Shown: piece by piece, positions 1-7,404 of the stretch
Position numbering within the stretch: position 1 is the first letter of the stretch
How the letters are laid out: every line of letters starts with the position of its first letter
Assembly: GCA_046719575.1 (NCBI GenBank)
Contig: JBDNCP010000040.1
Coordinates: 1 to 32,294, forward strand
Source: Thermoleptolyngbya sp046719575
GTDB taxonomy: Bacteria > Cyanobacteriota > Cyanobacteriia > Elainellales > Elainellaceae
Reading direction: 5' to 3'
Length of the DNA stretch: 32,294 nt
Notes under the pieces: generated by a model
Told to the model about the DNA's origin: nothing
What the model saw: the letters and a program-made list of their open reading frames with translations, nothing else
Databases searched by the model: none
Position numbers and translations under genes: made by a program

Positions 1-1257
1 TCCCTCGACCTAGCCTTGCAGCGTAATGTTGCCCCCGACGCTACCGCTTCAGAGCCTGCCGCTGTGGAGTTGGGTACGGGCAAGCCAATTACGAGCAAAC
101 CGACCAGCGAACCGACAGACGAACCGATCACAGCAGAACTCGTCGCACCGGAACGGGTTGCCGCAGAAGTGAAACTCGGCACCGCAGACTCTAGTACCGT
201 TGGTGCCACATCAACCCTATCTACTAGCCCCGACGCAGTACCCAACCCCGATGCAGCACCGATGACTGATTCGGCTGAATCAGAAACCACGGAGATTTTG
301 TTTCCCACGGTGTCACAGATGGCAGATGTCAGCGTGTCGGCTAGCCCGACTCGTTTAGAGTTGGTTGGCTCCGATGAAGACAGCGAAGTAGAAGGCGATG
401 ACCTGCCAACAGTGGTGCTGCCGATGAAGCTGATTGGGCTGGAAGATGCAGGACGCAGCGACATTGGCCGCCAGCGAGAACACAATGAAGACTATTACGC
501 CATCCAGGTAGAGGTGAAAAAGCTGGAAAGCCAGAACGGGCGATCGCTCAAGGCGAAAGGGCTGTATATTCTCTGCGATGGCATGGGCGGCCACGCCAGC
601 GGCGAAGTGGCAAGTGCCCTAGCCGCCAGCACGCTTCAGCAATATTTTCAGGAGCATTGGAAGGATGGACTGCCTAGTGAGTCCGTCATTCGAGAGGGCA
701 TCTTGCTGGCAAACAAGGCGATTTATACGCTGAACCAGGAAAACGCGAGTTCGGGCAGCGGTCGCATGGGGACGACGCTGGTGCTGGCGCTGATTCAGGA
801 TACTGAAGCGGCGATCGCCCATGTGGGAGATAGCCGCCTCTATCGCTATAGCCGCCGTCGTGGACTGGAACAACTGACCATTGATCACGAAGTGGGACAG
901 CGAGAGATTCAGCGGGGCGTAGAGCCTGCGATCGCCTATGGACGCCCCGATGCCTACCAGCTCACCCAGGCCCTTGGTCCACGAGATGAGCATTTCGTCA
1001 ATCCCGATGTGCAGTTTGTCGAGCTAACCGAAGATTTGCTGCTGCTGCTGTGTTCCGACGGGCTGACCGATAATGATTTGCTGGAAGCCCATGTCGAGAG
1101 CCATCTCGAACCTATGCTCAATGGGCAGGTCAGCCTGGAGGACGGTGTGAATAGGCTGATCGATTTGGCTAACCAGCACAATGGTCATGACAACATTACG
1201 GCGATCGCCATCCACGCCCGCGTGCGTCCCAATCTAGACATGATGAATCGTGGATAG
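1..1257 (+). CDS. PP2C-type serine/threonine protein phosphatase, 5' end outside window
   Basis: This is a metal-dependent protein phosphatase of the PPM/PP2C family, which removes phosphate from Ser/Thr residues. The reading frame is open from the first base, so the true start lies to the left; the TTG at 16 is only the first possible start inside the window. The first ~140 visible residues are rich in Pro, Thr, Glu and Ala and look like a disordered linker. The catalytic domain begins near nt 440. Its motifs appear in order: REHNED, DGMGGH (577-594), AHVGDSRLYRY, SDGLTD and GHDNIT. These carry the aspartates that bind the two metal ions, so the enzyme is probably active. Cyanobacterial homologues often have an N-terminal zinc ribbon or FHA-like part, which could lie upstream, but I cannot see it. 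The gene converges on the small minus-strand gene that follows. Confidence 0.93.
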   Translation, partial: SLDLALQRNVAPDATASEPAAVELGTGKPITSKPTSEPTDEPITAELVAPERVAAEVKLGTADSSTVGATSTLSTSPDAVPNPDAAPMTDSAESETTEILFPTVSQMADVSVSASPTRLELVGSDEDSEVEGDDLPTVVLPMKLIGLEDAGRSDIGRQREHNEDYYAIQVEVKKLESQNGRSLKAKGLYILCDGMGGHASGEVASALAASTLQQYFQEHWKDGLPSESVIREGILLANKAIYTLNQENASSGSGRMGTTLVLALIQDTEAAIAHVGDSRLYRYSRRRGLEQLTIDHEVGQREIQRGVEPAIAYGRPDAYQLTQALGPRDEHFVNPDVQFVELTEDLLLLLCSDGLTDNDLLEAHVESHLEPMLNGQVSLEDGVNRLIDLANQHNGHDNITAIAIHARVRPNLDMMNRG

Positions 1258-1268
1258 GCGATCGCGAT

Positions 1269-1294
1269 GGTGTAATGATTGGGTGTAATGATTG
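1269..1294. repeat. 13-bp exact tandem duplication
   Basis: The unit GGTGTAATGATTG occurs twice head to tail just after the phosphatase stop codon, in the gap between two convergent genes. No function is apparent. Confidence 0.85.
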
Positions 1295-1312
1295 CAATGA
1301 TCCAGTCTGGAT

Positions 1313-1543
1313 CTAGTCTTCGTCCCAAGATTCCACAGCCAGCAAATCGGCCACAGGATCTCGCATAGAAAACTCAAAGTCCTCCAGTTCGCGCTTCCAG
1401 TAGGCCCATTCGTCACCATAGAGCAGCGCAATTTTCCAAAGGTGATCGCTCGGCTTCAGCACGCCTGAATCCACAAGCGATTTTACCTGCCGCTGAAATT
1501 TCACCATCGGATGCAAATCCGGGCTAACAACACGGTTCACCAT
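1313..1543 (-). CDS. Small DUF4327-like cyanobacterial protein
   Basis: This 76-residue protein has no signal peptide or membrane segment. The pattern 'VKSLVDSGVLKPSDHLWKIA' followed by WAYWKRELEDFEFSMRDPVADLL and a WDED end resembles, from memory, the DUF4327 family of small cyanobacterial proteins. Those have an internal E-L-E-x-x-x-F-x-x-R-D core and end near E-x-W-x-N-D. The family has no established function. The ATG at 1543 is the only sensible start. A GAGG-like sequence lies about 15 nt upstream, so the ribosome site is weak. The gene appears to be transcribed alone, with its promoter in the following AT-rich gap. The family call rests on pattern memory only. Confidence 0.7.
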   Translation of the reverse strand: MVNRVVSPDLHPMVKFQRQVKSLVDSGVLKPSDHLWKIALLYGDEWAYWKRELEDFEFSMRDPVADLLAVESWDED

Positions 1544-2010
1544 AATTAATTTGTTAAATTTCCTCAGGGGTAAAAGTTATCCTGGCTTTGCAGAGCGCTC
1601 CCTTAGTAGCGTGGAGTCTAGTAGCGCAAAGTCTAATCGCGCAGAGTGATAGCAGTACCCAGCGTTTTAATTCAGTCAACCGATGCTCAGTCGGTCGCAC
1701 TTGGGTAGCAGATTCAACTCCAACTCAGCCAGCAACTTAATTGTCGAAACACATCCTAGCTTATCCCTTCAGTTTTGTATCCTAAAATCGCGAATACAGG
1801 CGACAATATTCGTTTCTTCTATGAGTCTACACAGAATCAATTAGCAACTCTTGTTTTCAGACCCTCCACAATCCTCTGATTGGGTGAAGCTATCCTACCA
1901 ACAGGAGTGATATATGGATACAGGTCACTGTCTTGGACGATTTAGCGATGTTTTCTGGGGAAGTCTCGCTAGAGAGGGTTGCCCTAAAAAGAGAGGTTTG
2001 CCTTAAAAGC
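1544..2010. other. Intergenic gap with a degenerate repeat, no gene seen
   Basis: This 467-bp, relatively AT-rich stretch lies between the DUF4327-like gene start and the lyase gene stop. It should hold the promoter of the DUF4327-like gene (minus strand) and the 3' end of the carboxysome transcript. I found no convincing reading frame or intrinsic terminator. The only recognisable structure is the 15-bp array at 1604-1648. Confidence 0.6.
1604..1648. repeat. Degenerate 15-bp tandem repeat, 3 copies
   Basis: The units are TAGTAGCGTGGAGTC, TAGTAGCGCAAAGTC and TAATCGCGCAGAGTG. They are intergenic, and the copies have diverged by a few bases each. Confidence 0.75.
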
Positions 2011-2604
2011 TTAGATAGGATAGTCCACCTGCTTTGTGAATTCGTAGGGGCCTATCAACGCACCCCATAGCGCTTGGCCGGTGTCTGGGTCAACGCCTTT
2101 GTCATAGCTCCGAAAGCTGGCTGGACTAGCCTCAAACCCTAGCACAACCTGGCGAGTTTCGCCATTGTATTGAAAACAGCAGCGATCGCCCTCGTTGGGT
2201 TCTGCGGCTACCCCGTCCCCGTGGAGCCGTAGCCACAGCCGACAGCCAGGAAGCAATTGCAAATCGTCTATCGTCAGGCTAGAGAGCCGGTCTGGTTGTG
2301 CGCCCGCGCCCCGAAATCGCTCCGGCTGGCGAAATGCCCAGTATTGCACCGTGGGGCGATCGCCCTCAGCACCACCGCCCCTCTCCTGCAACACCAACAC
2401 CCGCTGTCGGTAGGGGTTTTGCAAATACAGCGCGTTGGCCTGTTCGGCAAACAGCGCTATGCACCCATTCACCCGGATCGGCAGGGGACGATGCCACAGT
2501 CGCAGGTGAACGAACCAAGCGGGCTGATCGAGCGACTGGGCGCGATTGTCAAACTCGCCCGCAAGCCACTGGGCCAGCGTGGATAAATCCAAAACAGGAG
2601 ACAT
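2011..2604 (-). CDS. cpcT: CpcT/CpeT-family phycobilin lyase
   Basis: This 197-residue protein resembles the CpcT/CpeT (DUF1001) family throughout. It has an N-terminal STLAQWLAGEFDNRAQ block, then a HLRLWHRPLP segment, LFAEQANALYLQNPYRQRV, and near the C terminus a D-x-x-T-G-x-x-L-W-G-A-x-x-G-P-Y/F motif. Family members attach phycocyanobilin to Cys-beta153 of phycocyanin, or equivalent sites, in the cytoplasm. The length fits the family (about 195-205). It follows ccmO by 83 bp on the same strand, so it may be the last gene of the carboxysome transcript, although lyases normally sit with phycobilisome genes. Several paralogues are common in one genome, so the exact substrate is uncertain and the gene symbol is a family-level name. 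Confidence 0.85.
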   Translation of the reverse strand: MSPVLDLSTLAQWLAGEFDNRAQSLDQPAWFVHLRLWHRPLPIRVNGCIALFAEQANALYLQNPYRQRVLVLQERGGGAEGDRPTVQYWAFRQPERFRGAGAQPDRLSSLTIDDLQLLPGCRLWLRLHGDGVAAEPNEGDRCCFQYNGETRQVVLGFEASPASFRSYDKGVDPDTGQALWGALIGPYEFTKQVDYPI

Positions 2605-2605
2605 G

Positions 2606-2631
2606 TTGGAAGGTGAAATTGGAAGGTGAAA
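2606..2631. repeat. 13-bp exact tandem duplication
   Basis: TTGGAAGGTGAAA occurs twice directly upstream of the lyase start. It is followed by a second small duplication of a GTTCGKTCAG-type 10-mer at 2638-2657. Both lie in the ccmO-lyase gap and could affect the lyase leader. Confidence 0.8.
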
Positions 2632-2687
2632 ACGAGGTTCGTTCAGGTTCGGTCAGGTGGAAACGTTGGACTCTTCTTGGGCATTTT

Positions 2688-3572
2688 CTAATCTTCGAGA
2701 TTTTCTAAGGGCTTGGGAGGCTGCTCAGAGAGGGGTTCTAGCTCTGGCAAGGCAATCGGTTCCGCAGTTGGGGTAGCAGACTGGGGCGATCGCGCTTCGG
2801 GTTCTCGCAAATCTACCGATTCCATCACCTTTTGCACTTCGACTCCGGGCTGTTCTGGCGCAGCCAATTCCTTCTGTGGCGCTTTCAAATCTAGCGGTAG
2901 GGCGATCGGCTGCGGCTTTTCAATCCAATAGCTGGCCAAGGGAAGGGTTTCTTCTAGGTCATCCAGCGGGCGTGGAATCACCATCACGGCGTGCAATTCG
3001 CCAATCCGCTCAGCTTCGTGCATCCCGGCTTCCACAGCCATTGCCACATCCGCCACGCGCCCACGAATGATCGCAGTACACAGCCCGTCGCCAATCGTTT
3101 CACACGCCGCAAGCTGCACCTCGGCCGCCTTTAGCATGGCATCGGCTGCCCCTACCATTGCCGGATAGCCGCGGGTTTCCAGAAGCCCCACGGCTTGCTT
3201 GCTAAGGCGGCTATAGCCCCGGTCAGAGAGAAACTTTGCCAGCCGACTGCCAATGGGTAGCACGGCTTCCAGGTTTGGCGAGGGGCGGGCAATGATGGTT
3301 TTAGAAATAAACTGGTCAAACCGTCGCGCCGTTTCTTCGCCCACCTCTACGGCAATGCGAACATCGGAAATGCCGCCCCGCACGACGGCGGTGCAGTAGC
3401 CGCTGCCAGTTTTTTCGTAGCCAATCAGCGTCACGCCGGAGGATTTCAGCATCATGTCGGCTGTGCCCACGATGGCAGGAAAGCTGCGCGTGCAAACCAA
3501 CCCCAGGGCGCTGTCTCCAAAATTTCGCTGGGGTGGGGTCGTTCCAACCTGAAGTTTGCCGGATGCGTCCAT
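2688..3572 (-). CDS. ccmO: Carboxysome shell protein CcmO (tandem BMC domains)
   Basis: CcmO is a shell protein of the beta-carboxysome. It contains two bacterial-microcompartment (BMC) domains and is expected to form trimers that pack as pseudohexamers in the facets. Domain 1 spans about residues 20-100 (SALGLVCTRSFPAIVGTADM, then IGYEKTGSGYCTAVVRGGIS and IIARPSPNLEAVLP). Domain 2 spans about 125-210 (QAVGLLETRGYPAMVGAADA, then VIPRPLDDLEETLP). The last ~80 residues form an acidic, Pro/Glu-rich tail of unknown role. It is the fifth gene in the order ccmK-L-M-N-O, after a 216-bp gap from ccmN that carries two tandem arrays. No strong Shine-Dalgarno sequence precedes the ATG at 3572. Confidence 0.95.
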   Translation of the reverse strand: MDASGKLQVGTTPPQRNFGDSALGLVCTRSFPAIVGTADMMLKSSGVTLIGYEKTGSGYCTAVVRGGISDVRIAVEVGEETARRFDQFISKTIIARPSPNLEAVLPIGSRLAKFLSDRGYSRLSKQAVGLLETRGYPAMVGAADAMLKAAEVQLAACETIGDGLCTAIIRGRVADVAMAVEAGMHEAERIGELHAVMVIPRPLDDLEETLPLASYWIEKPQPIALPLDLKAPQKELAAPEQPGVEVQKVMESVDLREPEARSPQSATPTAEPIALPELEPLSEQPPKPLENLED

Positions 3573-3625
3573 AGGGTTTAATGCTCAGATTGGCGATCGC
3601 CCTCTCAGCTTAGCACTACGCTTTT

Positions 3626-3665
3626 GGGTTGGCGGTTTTTTGAATGGGTTGGCGGTTTTTTGAAC
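3626..3665. repeat. 20-bp tandem duplication
   Basis: GGGTTGGCGGTTTTTTGAAT and a second copy differing only in the last base lie head to tail in the ccmN-ccmO gap. Confidence 0.85.
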
Positions 3666-3722
3666 GGCATCGCCCAACGGGCAGTGCAAGCTGGCGGGAA
3701 TCTGCACAACGTCGGCTCAATT

Positions 3723-3767
3723 ATTCAGCGACTCAGGATTCAGCGATTCAGGATTCAGCGATTCAGC
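3723..3767. repeat. 15-bp tandem repeat, 3 copies plus degenerate tail
   Basis: ATTCAGCGAYTCAGG is repeated three times with single-base differences. Further partial ATTCAGCC-like pieces reach the ccmN stop codon. All of it lies in the ccmN-ccmO gap, so it would be transcribed within the operon mRNA. Confidence 0.85.
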
Positions 3768-3788
3768 CAAATTCCTCAGCCAAATTAT

Positions 3789-4418
3789 TCAGCCAGCGCT
3801 AGGCGGCGGAGCGCCGTCTGTCCCGGTTGAGCGATGGGGAAACAGGGTTCCCAAAAGCTGCTGAAGTGCTGCCCGCCCATAGACGGGCGCTGGGGCCGAA
3901 CTAATCGGGACAGCCGTCGAGAGGCTGCCTACCGATTGACGGTCGTGCAGCGCACTGGGCACAGATCCTGCACCAGCAGGGGCAGACTGAGCAGATAGCA
4001 GAAGGGGTGGAGCAGCGCCGCTGAACTCTGGTGCAGTCTCTCGGAGTGGGCTGTCTAAGTCAACTTGCCGACTGGTGTCCCCCAGCAGTGCTTTGGGCGG
4101 CACAATCTCGCCAGGGGCGACGGCCGGATTCAGAATGGTCGCCTCAGCACCGATGCAAGCTGTCGTGCCAATGTAGCCGGCGCCAATGATCAGCACGGAT
4201 GAGCCAATGGTGGCTCCAGGCTCAATCGTCAACGGGCCCCCATAGGCGTGCAAAATAGCGCCAGTCGCAATGCTGACTCCAGTGCAAATCGTGAGTTGAC
4301 TACCTGGATCAGCCTGGAGCAACACTCCAGAGGCGATCGCCGCCCCTGGCTCAATTACCACATCGCCATTCGTCAGCCCTGGACTGCCCTCAACTGACGA
4401 TAGCGGTAACCTCTGCAT
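3789..4418 (-). CDS. ccmN: Carboxysome assembly adaptor CcmN
   Basis: CcmN links the CcmM/Rubisco core to the shell. The 209-residue protein has an N-terminal left-handed beta-helix made of hexapeptide-type repeats (about residues 15-110: VVIEPGAAIASG, ICTGVSIATGAIL, TIEPGATIGSS). A low-complexity Ala/Ser/Pro linker follows (about 120-178). A short amphipathic helix then comes at residues 179-196 (VYGRAALQQLLGTLFPHR). That helix is the encapsulation peptide, which in this family binds CcmK shell hexamers. The order beta-helix, linker, peptide is diagnostic. The ATG at 4418 has an AAGG only 3 nt upstream, so the start is plausible but not strongly supported. It lies between ccmM and ccmO on the same strand. 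Confidence 0.95.
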   Translation of the reverse strand: MQRLPLSSVEGSPGLTNGDVVIEPGAAIASGVLLQADPGSQLTICTGVSIATGAILHAYGGPLTIEPGATIGSSVLIIGAGYIGTTACIGAEATILNPAVAPGEIVPPKALLGDTSRQVDLDSPLRETAPEFSGAAPPLLLSAQSAPAGAGSVPSALHDRQSVGSLSTAVPISSAPAPVYGRAALQQLLGTLFPHRSTGTDGAPPPSAG

Positions 4419-4530
4419 TGCCTTAAGGAGATGTAAACCAACCTGTTGTCAACTTGACCCCACCCGATTAATAAGACGCAACGTTGTCTAGTCAACGCTG
4501 TACCTTGTGAGTACTCTGGGATGGCTCCCT

Positions 4531-4586
4531 GATTGCAACCCTGCGATTGCAACCCTGTGATTGCAACCCTGTGATTGCAACCAATG
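4531..4586. repeat. 14-bp tandem repeat, 4 copies
   Basis: GATTGCAACCCTGY is repeated four times, the last copy degenerate, in the ccmM-ccmN gap. Two central copies are identical. Confidence 0.9.
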
Positions 4587-4607
4587 ACCGCAACCTATAC
4601 AGAGGCT

Positions 4608-6296
4608 CTACGGACGCTGAATAATCGTCTCTGCGACCCGCCGCTTGGACTGAGTATCGACACCATAAACCCGGACATACTGCCCCTGGTTGTCCCCCAA
4701 GCAGCGCTCCAGAGCTGCCAGCACATCCGACTCGCGCACAGACTCGATCGGCGAGCAGCTCTCCCAAGAACTTGTCTGGAAACGACGCTTATCAGCGTGT
4801 TCTACCGCCACCTTATAGCCTTGCGACAGCAGATGCCGCACCTGATCAACCACTTCGGGGCTGAGGCGCTGGCTCGATGCAGGAGAGCGGTAGCTGGCGT
4901 TGAAGCTGCTGGCAGCGGGCTGTTGATACGACGAGCTACTGCTATAGCTGGGCGTAGGAGCGCTGCCGTTTTGCCCGTTACCCGGCCGTTGCACGATCAG
5001 TTCTCCGACCCGCTGCTTGAGCTTGGGATCGATGCCGAAAAGTCGGACATACTCGCCTGAATGCTCTGCTAGGCAGGCTTGCAGAGCTGAAATCGCCTCA
5101 GAATCACGAGTTGCCAGGATAGGAGCGCAAGTATGCCAGGAACTCGTCTGAAAGCGGCGCTTGTCGGCGTGTTCGGTGCCAATTTGCAGGCCGCGAGACA
5201 GCAGGTGACGAACATGCTCTACAACATCAGCCGGTAGCCCAGACGAACTGCCACCATAGGCCGCAGCAGGCTTGCTATAGCTCTGGCTAGTGTAGTTCTG
5301 GCTGGAATAGCTAGCGGCGTTGGTCGATGTACCGTTTCCGTTGGTGCGATCGCCCGGACGCTGTACAATTAGTTCCCCGACACGCCGTTTGGAATGGGTA
5401 TCAATGCCAAACATCCGCACGTATTCGCCGCTGTGTTCGGCTAGACAGGCTTGGAGCGCCGCCAGCACGTCTGCCTCGCGGGAAGATTGGATAGGCGCAC
5501 AGCTATGCCAGGAACTGGTCTGAAATCGGCGAGTATCCGCATGTTCGGTGCCAATTCGATAGCCTTGGGCCAGCAAATGGCGCACCTGTTCGACAACTTC
5601 TGGAGTTAATTGAGTATTCAGCATCTCAGGATTTTGGCTGGAACGATAGAACGACTCGGTAGCGCGATTGCTCGGCTGCCGAAGGCTGGCCGGCTCGGAT
5701 TGGGACGGAGAACTTGTGCCCCCGCCACCCGGCCGCATTGCGTCGTTGAAACCGACGACTTGGGAAGCAAACTCAATATCAACCGACTGAACCTCTGGTA
5801 AGCGGTCGGCCTGCTGTTGGGTCGTGATGATCGACCCAGAGGGAACATACCGCCCGGGCGGAATTTCCACATCCTGGATGAGCGCGTGCATCATGACGAT
5901 ACAGCCCTCGCCGATGCGGGCGTTGAACACTGTAGACCGAAAGCCAATAAAGCAGCGATCGCCCACATAGGCTGGTCCATGAATCAGCGCCATGTGGGTA
6001 ATAGACACATCTTGACCGATCCAGACCGAGTAGGGCCGCTGATCATCCCCTAGCACACGACCTTGCGGCAGTCCATGCACAATCGCCCCTTCCTGGACGC
6101 TGCTGCCTTGACCGACATAAAAGGGTGCGCCCTCCTCCGCTCGGATGGAAGCGCCTGGCGAGACCAGCACATTAGCACCAATCTCCACATCTCCCATCAC
6201 GGTCGAAAAGGCGTGAACGTATGCAGTCTCATGAATCTTGGGCTGCTTGATTCCCTTCGTCCAGGGTGTAGCAGCAACGGAGCTTTGAGCAACCAT
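4608..6296 (-). CDS. ccmM: Carboxysome scaffold CcmM: gamma-carbonic-anhydrase-like domain plus three Rubisco-small-subunit-like domains
   Basis: CcmM condenses Rubisco inside the beta-carboxysome and recruits CcmN. I chose ATG 6296 (562 residues) because GGAGAG lies 8 nt upstream; ATG 6302 is too close to that site. Residues ~15-190 form the gamma-CA beta-helix with zinc-type histidines H74, H101 and H106. Three SSUL modules follow at about 230-314, 355-437 and 478-562, joined by Ser/Asn/Gly-rich linkers. Each module carries a Cys pair (C266/C284, C390/C408, C514/C532), as in modules known to be redox-sensitive. Met225 (nt 5624), just before the first module, could start the short M35-like form, but its ribosome site is weak. 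The activating C194/C200 pair described for Thermosynechococcus CcmM has no counterpart here, so the anhydrase may be inactive. Confidence 0.97.
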   Translation of the reverse strand: MVAQSSVAATPWTKGIKQPKIHETAYVHAFSTVMGDVEIGANVLVSPGASIRAEEGAPFYVGQGSSVQEGAIVHGLPQGRVLGDDQRPYSVWIGQDVSITHMALIHGPAYVGDRCFIGFRSTVFNARIGEGCIVMMHALIQDVEIPPGRYVPSGSIITTQQQADRLPEVQSVDIEFASQVVGFNDAMRPGGGGTSSPSQSEPASLRQPSNRATESFYRSSQNPEMLNTQLTPEVVEQVRHLLAQGYRIGTEHADTRRFQTSSWHSCAPIQSSREADVLAALQACLAEHSGEYVRMFGIDTHSKRRVGELIVQRPGDRTNGNGTSTNAASYSSQNYTSQSYSKPAAAYGGSSSGLPADVVEHVRHLLSRGLQIGTEHADKRRFQTSSWHTCAPILATRDSEAISALQACLAEHSGEYVRLFGIDPKLKQRVGELIVQRPGNGQNGSAPTPSYSSSSSYQQPAASSFNASYRSPASSQRLSPEVVDQVRHLLSQGYKVAVEHADKRRFQTSSWESCSPIESVRESDVLAALERCLGDNQGQYVRVYGVDTQSKRRVAETIIQRP

Positions 6297-6628
6297 GACC
6301 ATAGCTCTCCAGACCCAGCAATAAAACTCGAATCGTAAACGGCAACGCAAACAGGCCGATCAACCCGAAAACCAGCCGACACAGATCGAGCAAGGTCAAT
6401 CTACAGCCCTACCATCCTCACACCTCAATCGACCCCGATCAGCCGCAAACCGAGAGCCTGAAACATAATGGTCAGGCTCTCGGTTTCCCATAGCAATCAA
6501 TGGGCGATCGCCCCCACCACTCTGAAATAATCTGAAATAAAACGTCTGAAATAAACGTTAGAACTCAGAACCCTAGAACCGGAGCCGCCACTAGACAAAC
6601 CCTTTGGCAGTTATCGATCCTTTGGCAG
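6297..6628. other. ccmL-ccmM intercistronic gap
   Basis: This 332-bp gap inside the carboxysome operon holds the hairpin at 6447-6486, repeated TCTGAAATAA-type words around 6521-6555 and part of the 18-bp duplication at 6601-6636. The in-frame extension of ccmM upstream of 6302 is not conserved-looking, and I reject it as coding. An operon gap this long suggests a leader with post-transcriptional control or an internal promoter. Confidence 0.6.
6447..6486. promoter_or_regulatory. Perfect 15-bp hairpin between ccmL and ccmM
   Basis: AAACCGAGAGCCTGA (6447-6461) pairs perfectly with TCAGGCTCTCGGTTT (6472-6486) around a 10-nt loop. It lies 143 bp after the ccmL stop and 150 bp before the ccmM start. 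Neither strand has a T-run after it, so it is not a classical terminator. It could stabilise the upstream ccmK-ccmL message or partly block read-through, giving more shell protein than CcmM. That role is inference. Confidence 0.7.
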
Positions 6629-6636
6629 TTATCGAT
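6601..6636. repeat. 18-bp exact tandem duplication across the ccmL stop codon
   Basis: CCTTTGGCAGTTATCGAT occurs twice head to tail. The right copy contains the ccmL TAA stop (6629-6631), so the duplication copied the gene's 3' edge into the spacer. Confidence 0.9.
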
Positions 6637-6931
6637 CCTGATCCCGCTTGCGATAGAGCATGAGATTTTCCACGCTTACGGTATCAATAATGCCAATCAC
6701 AAGGGCATCTAGGGGACGAGACTCGCCACCAGGGGTCTGCCGAGCAGCACTGCCTCGACTGACCAATACCCATTCGTCCAGCCCCGCGCCGACACTATCT
6801 GCCGCCACTTCATAGTCTGCCAGGAGATTGCCCTCCACATCGACAAACTGCAACAGCAAAAACTTGACCCCTTGCAGGCTTGGCTCTTTCTGAGTGCTAA
6901 CGACCGTACCGCAAACCTTGGCAATCTGCAT
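6629..6931 (-). CDS. ccmL: Carboxysome vertex protein CcmL
   Basis: CcmL belongs to the EutN/CcmL (BMV) family. Five subunits form a pentamer that caps the vertices of the icosahedral carboxysome shell. The 100-residue length is typical. The sequence opens MQIAKVCGTVVSTQKEPSLQ and continues with the family core KFLLLQFVD, DSVGAGLDEWVLVSRGSAAR and DALVIGIIDTV. It starts 10 bp after the ccmK stop codon and lacks a clear Shine-Dalgarno sequence, so translation may be coupled to ccmK. The stop codon lies in an 18-bp tandem duplication, which has not changed the protein's end. Confidence 0.97.
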   Translation of the reverse strand: MQIAKVCGTVVSTQKEPSLQGVKFLLLQFVDVEGNLLADYEVAADSVGAGLDEWVLVSRGSAARQTPGGESRPLDALVIGIIDTVSVENLMLYRKRDQDR

Positions 6932-6941
6932 CTAGCGACTA

Positions 6942-7283
6942 CTATGGACGGTTGACGGGGCGAATCCCGCTGACGCTTTCCCGGAAGGCCTCAACTGCTT
7001 CGGTGTAGCGGATCGGCAGCACGTATTCTAGGTTTTCATGAGGACGAGCGATGATGTGAGTGGACAACACCTGCCCACCGTTGACTCGCTTCACGTTCTC
7101 AATGCCAGCCGCCACAGATGCCTGCACTTCAGACACATCACCGCGAACAATCACGGTCACCCGTCCACTGCCGATTTTCTCATAGCCAACCAGCGTCACC
7201 CGCGCCGCCTTCACCATTGCGTCCGCTGCCTCAACCACGGCCGGAAAGCCTAGGGTTTCTACCATTCCAACTGCAATTGCCAT
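6942..7283 (-). CDS. ccmK: Carboxysome shell hexamer protein CcmK (K1/K2 type)
   Basis: CcmK is a single BMC-domain protein whose hexamers tile the facets of the carboxysome shell and form its small central pores. I chose ATG 7283 (113 residues) because the protein then opens MAIAVGMVETLGFPAVVEAA, exactly as in CcmK1/K2, and AAGGGAG lies about 6 nt upstream. The frame extends a further 24 codons upstream, but this is not family-like. The pore segment YEKIGSGRVT and the C-terminal TEAVEAFRESV helix are present. It is the first gene of the ccmK-L-M-N-O operon. Many cyanobacteria carry two adjacent ccmK genes here, but only one is present. Confidence 0.97.
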   Translation of the reverse strand: MAIAVGMVETLGFPAVVEAADAMVKAARVTLVGYEKIGSGRVTVIVRGDVSEVQASVAAGIENVKRVNGGQVLSTHIIARPHENLEYVLPIRYTEAVEAFRESVSGIRPVNRP

Positions 7284-7404
7284 CGTTTTCTCCCTTCCAA
7301 AAAACGGTACTCGAAACAAAACTACAATTTGCGCTCGCCATTCATCGCCATTCACAGCCTAGGCCGGCAAACCAGTTCAAATGCCTATTCACCAACCCAA
7401 CACC

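Noticed and set aside
4531..4586. Regular repeats considered as a CRISPR array
   Set aside because: Units are directly adjacent with no unique spacers, and no cas genes are present. The same holds for the other arrays.
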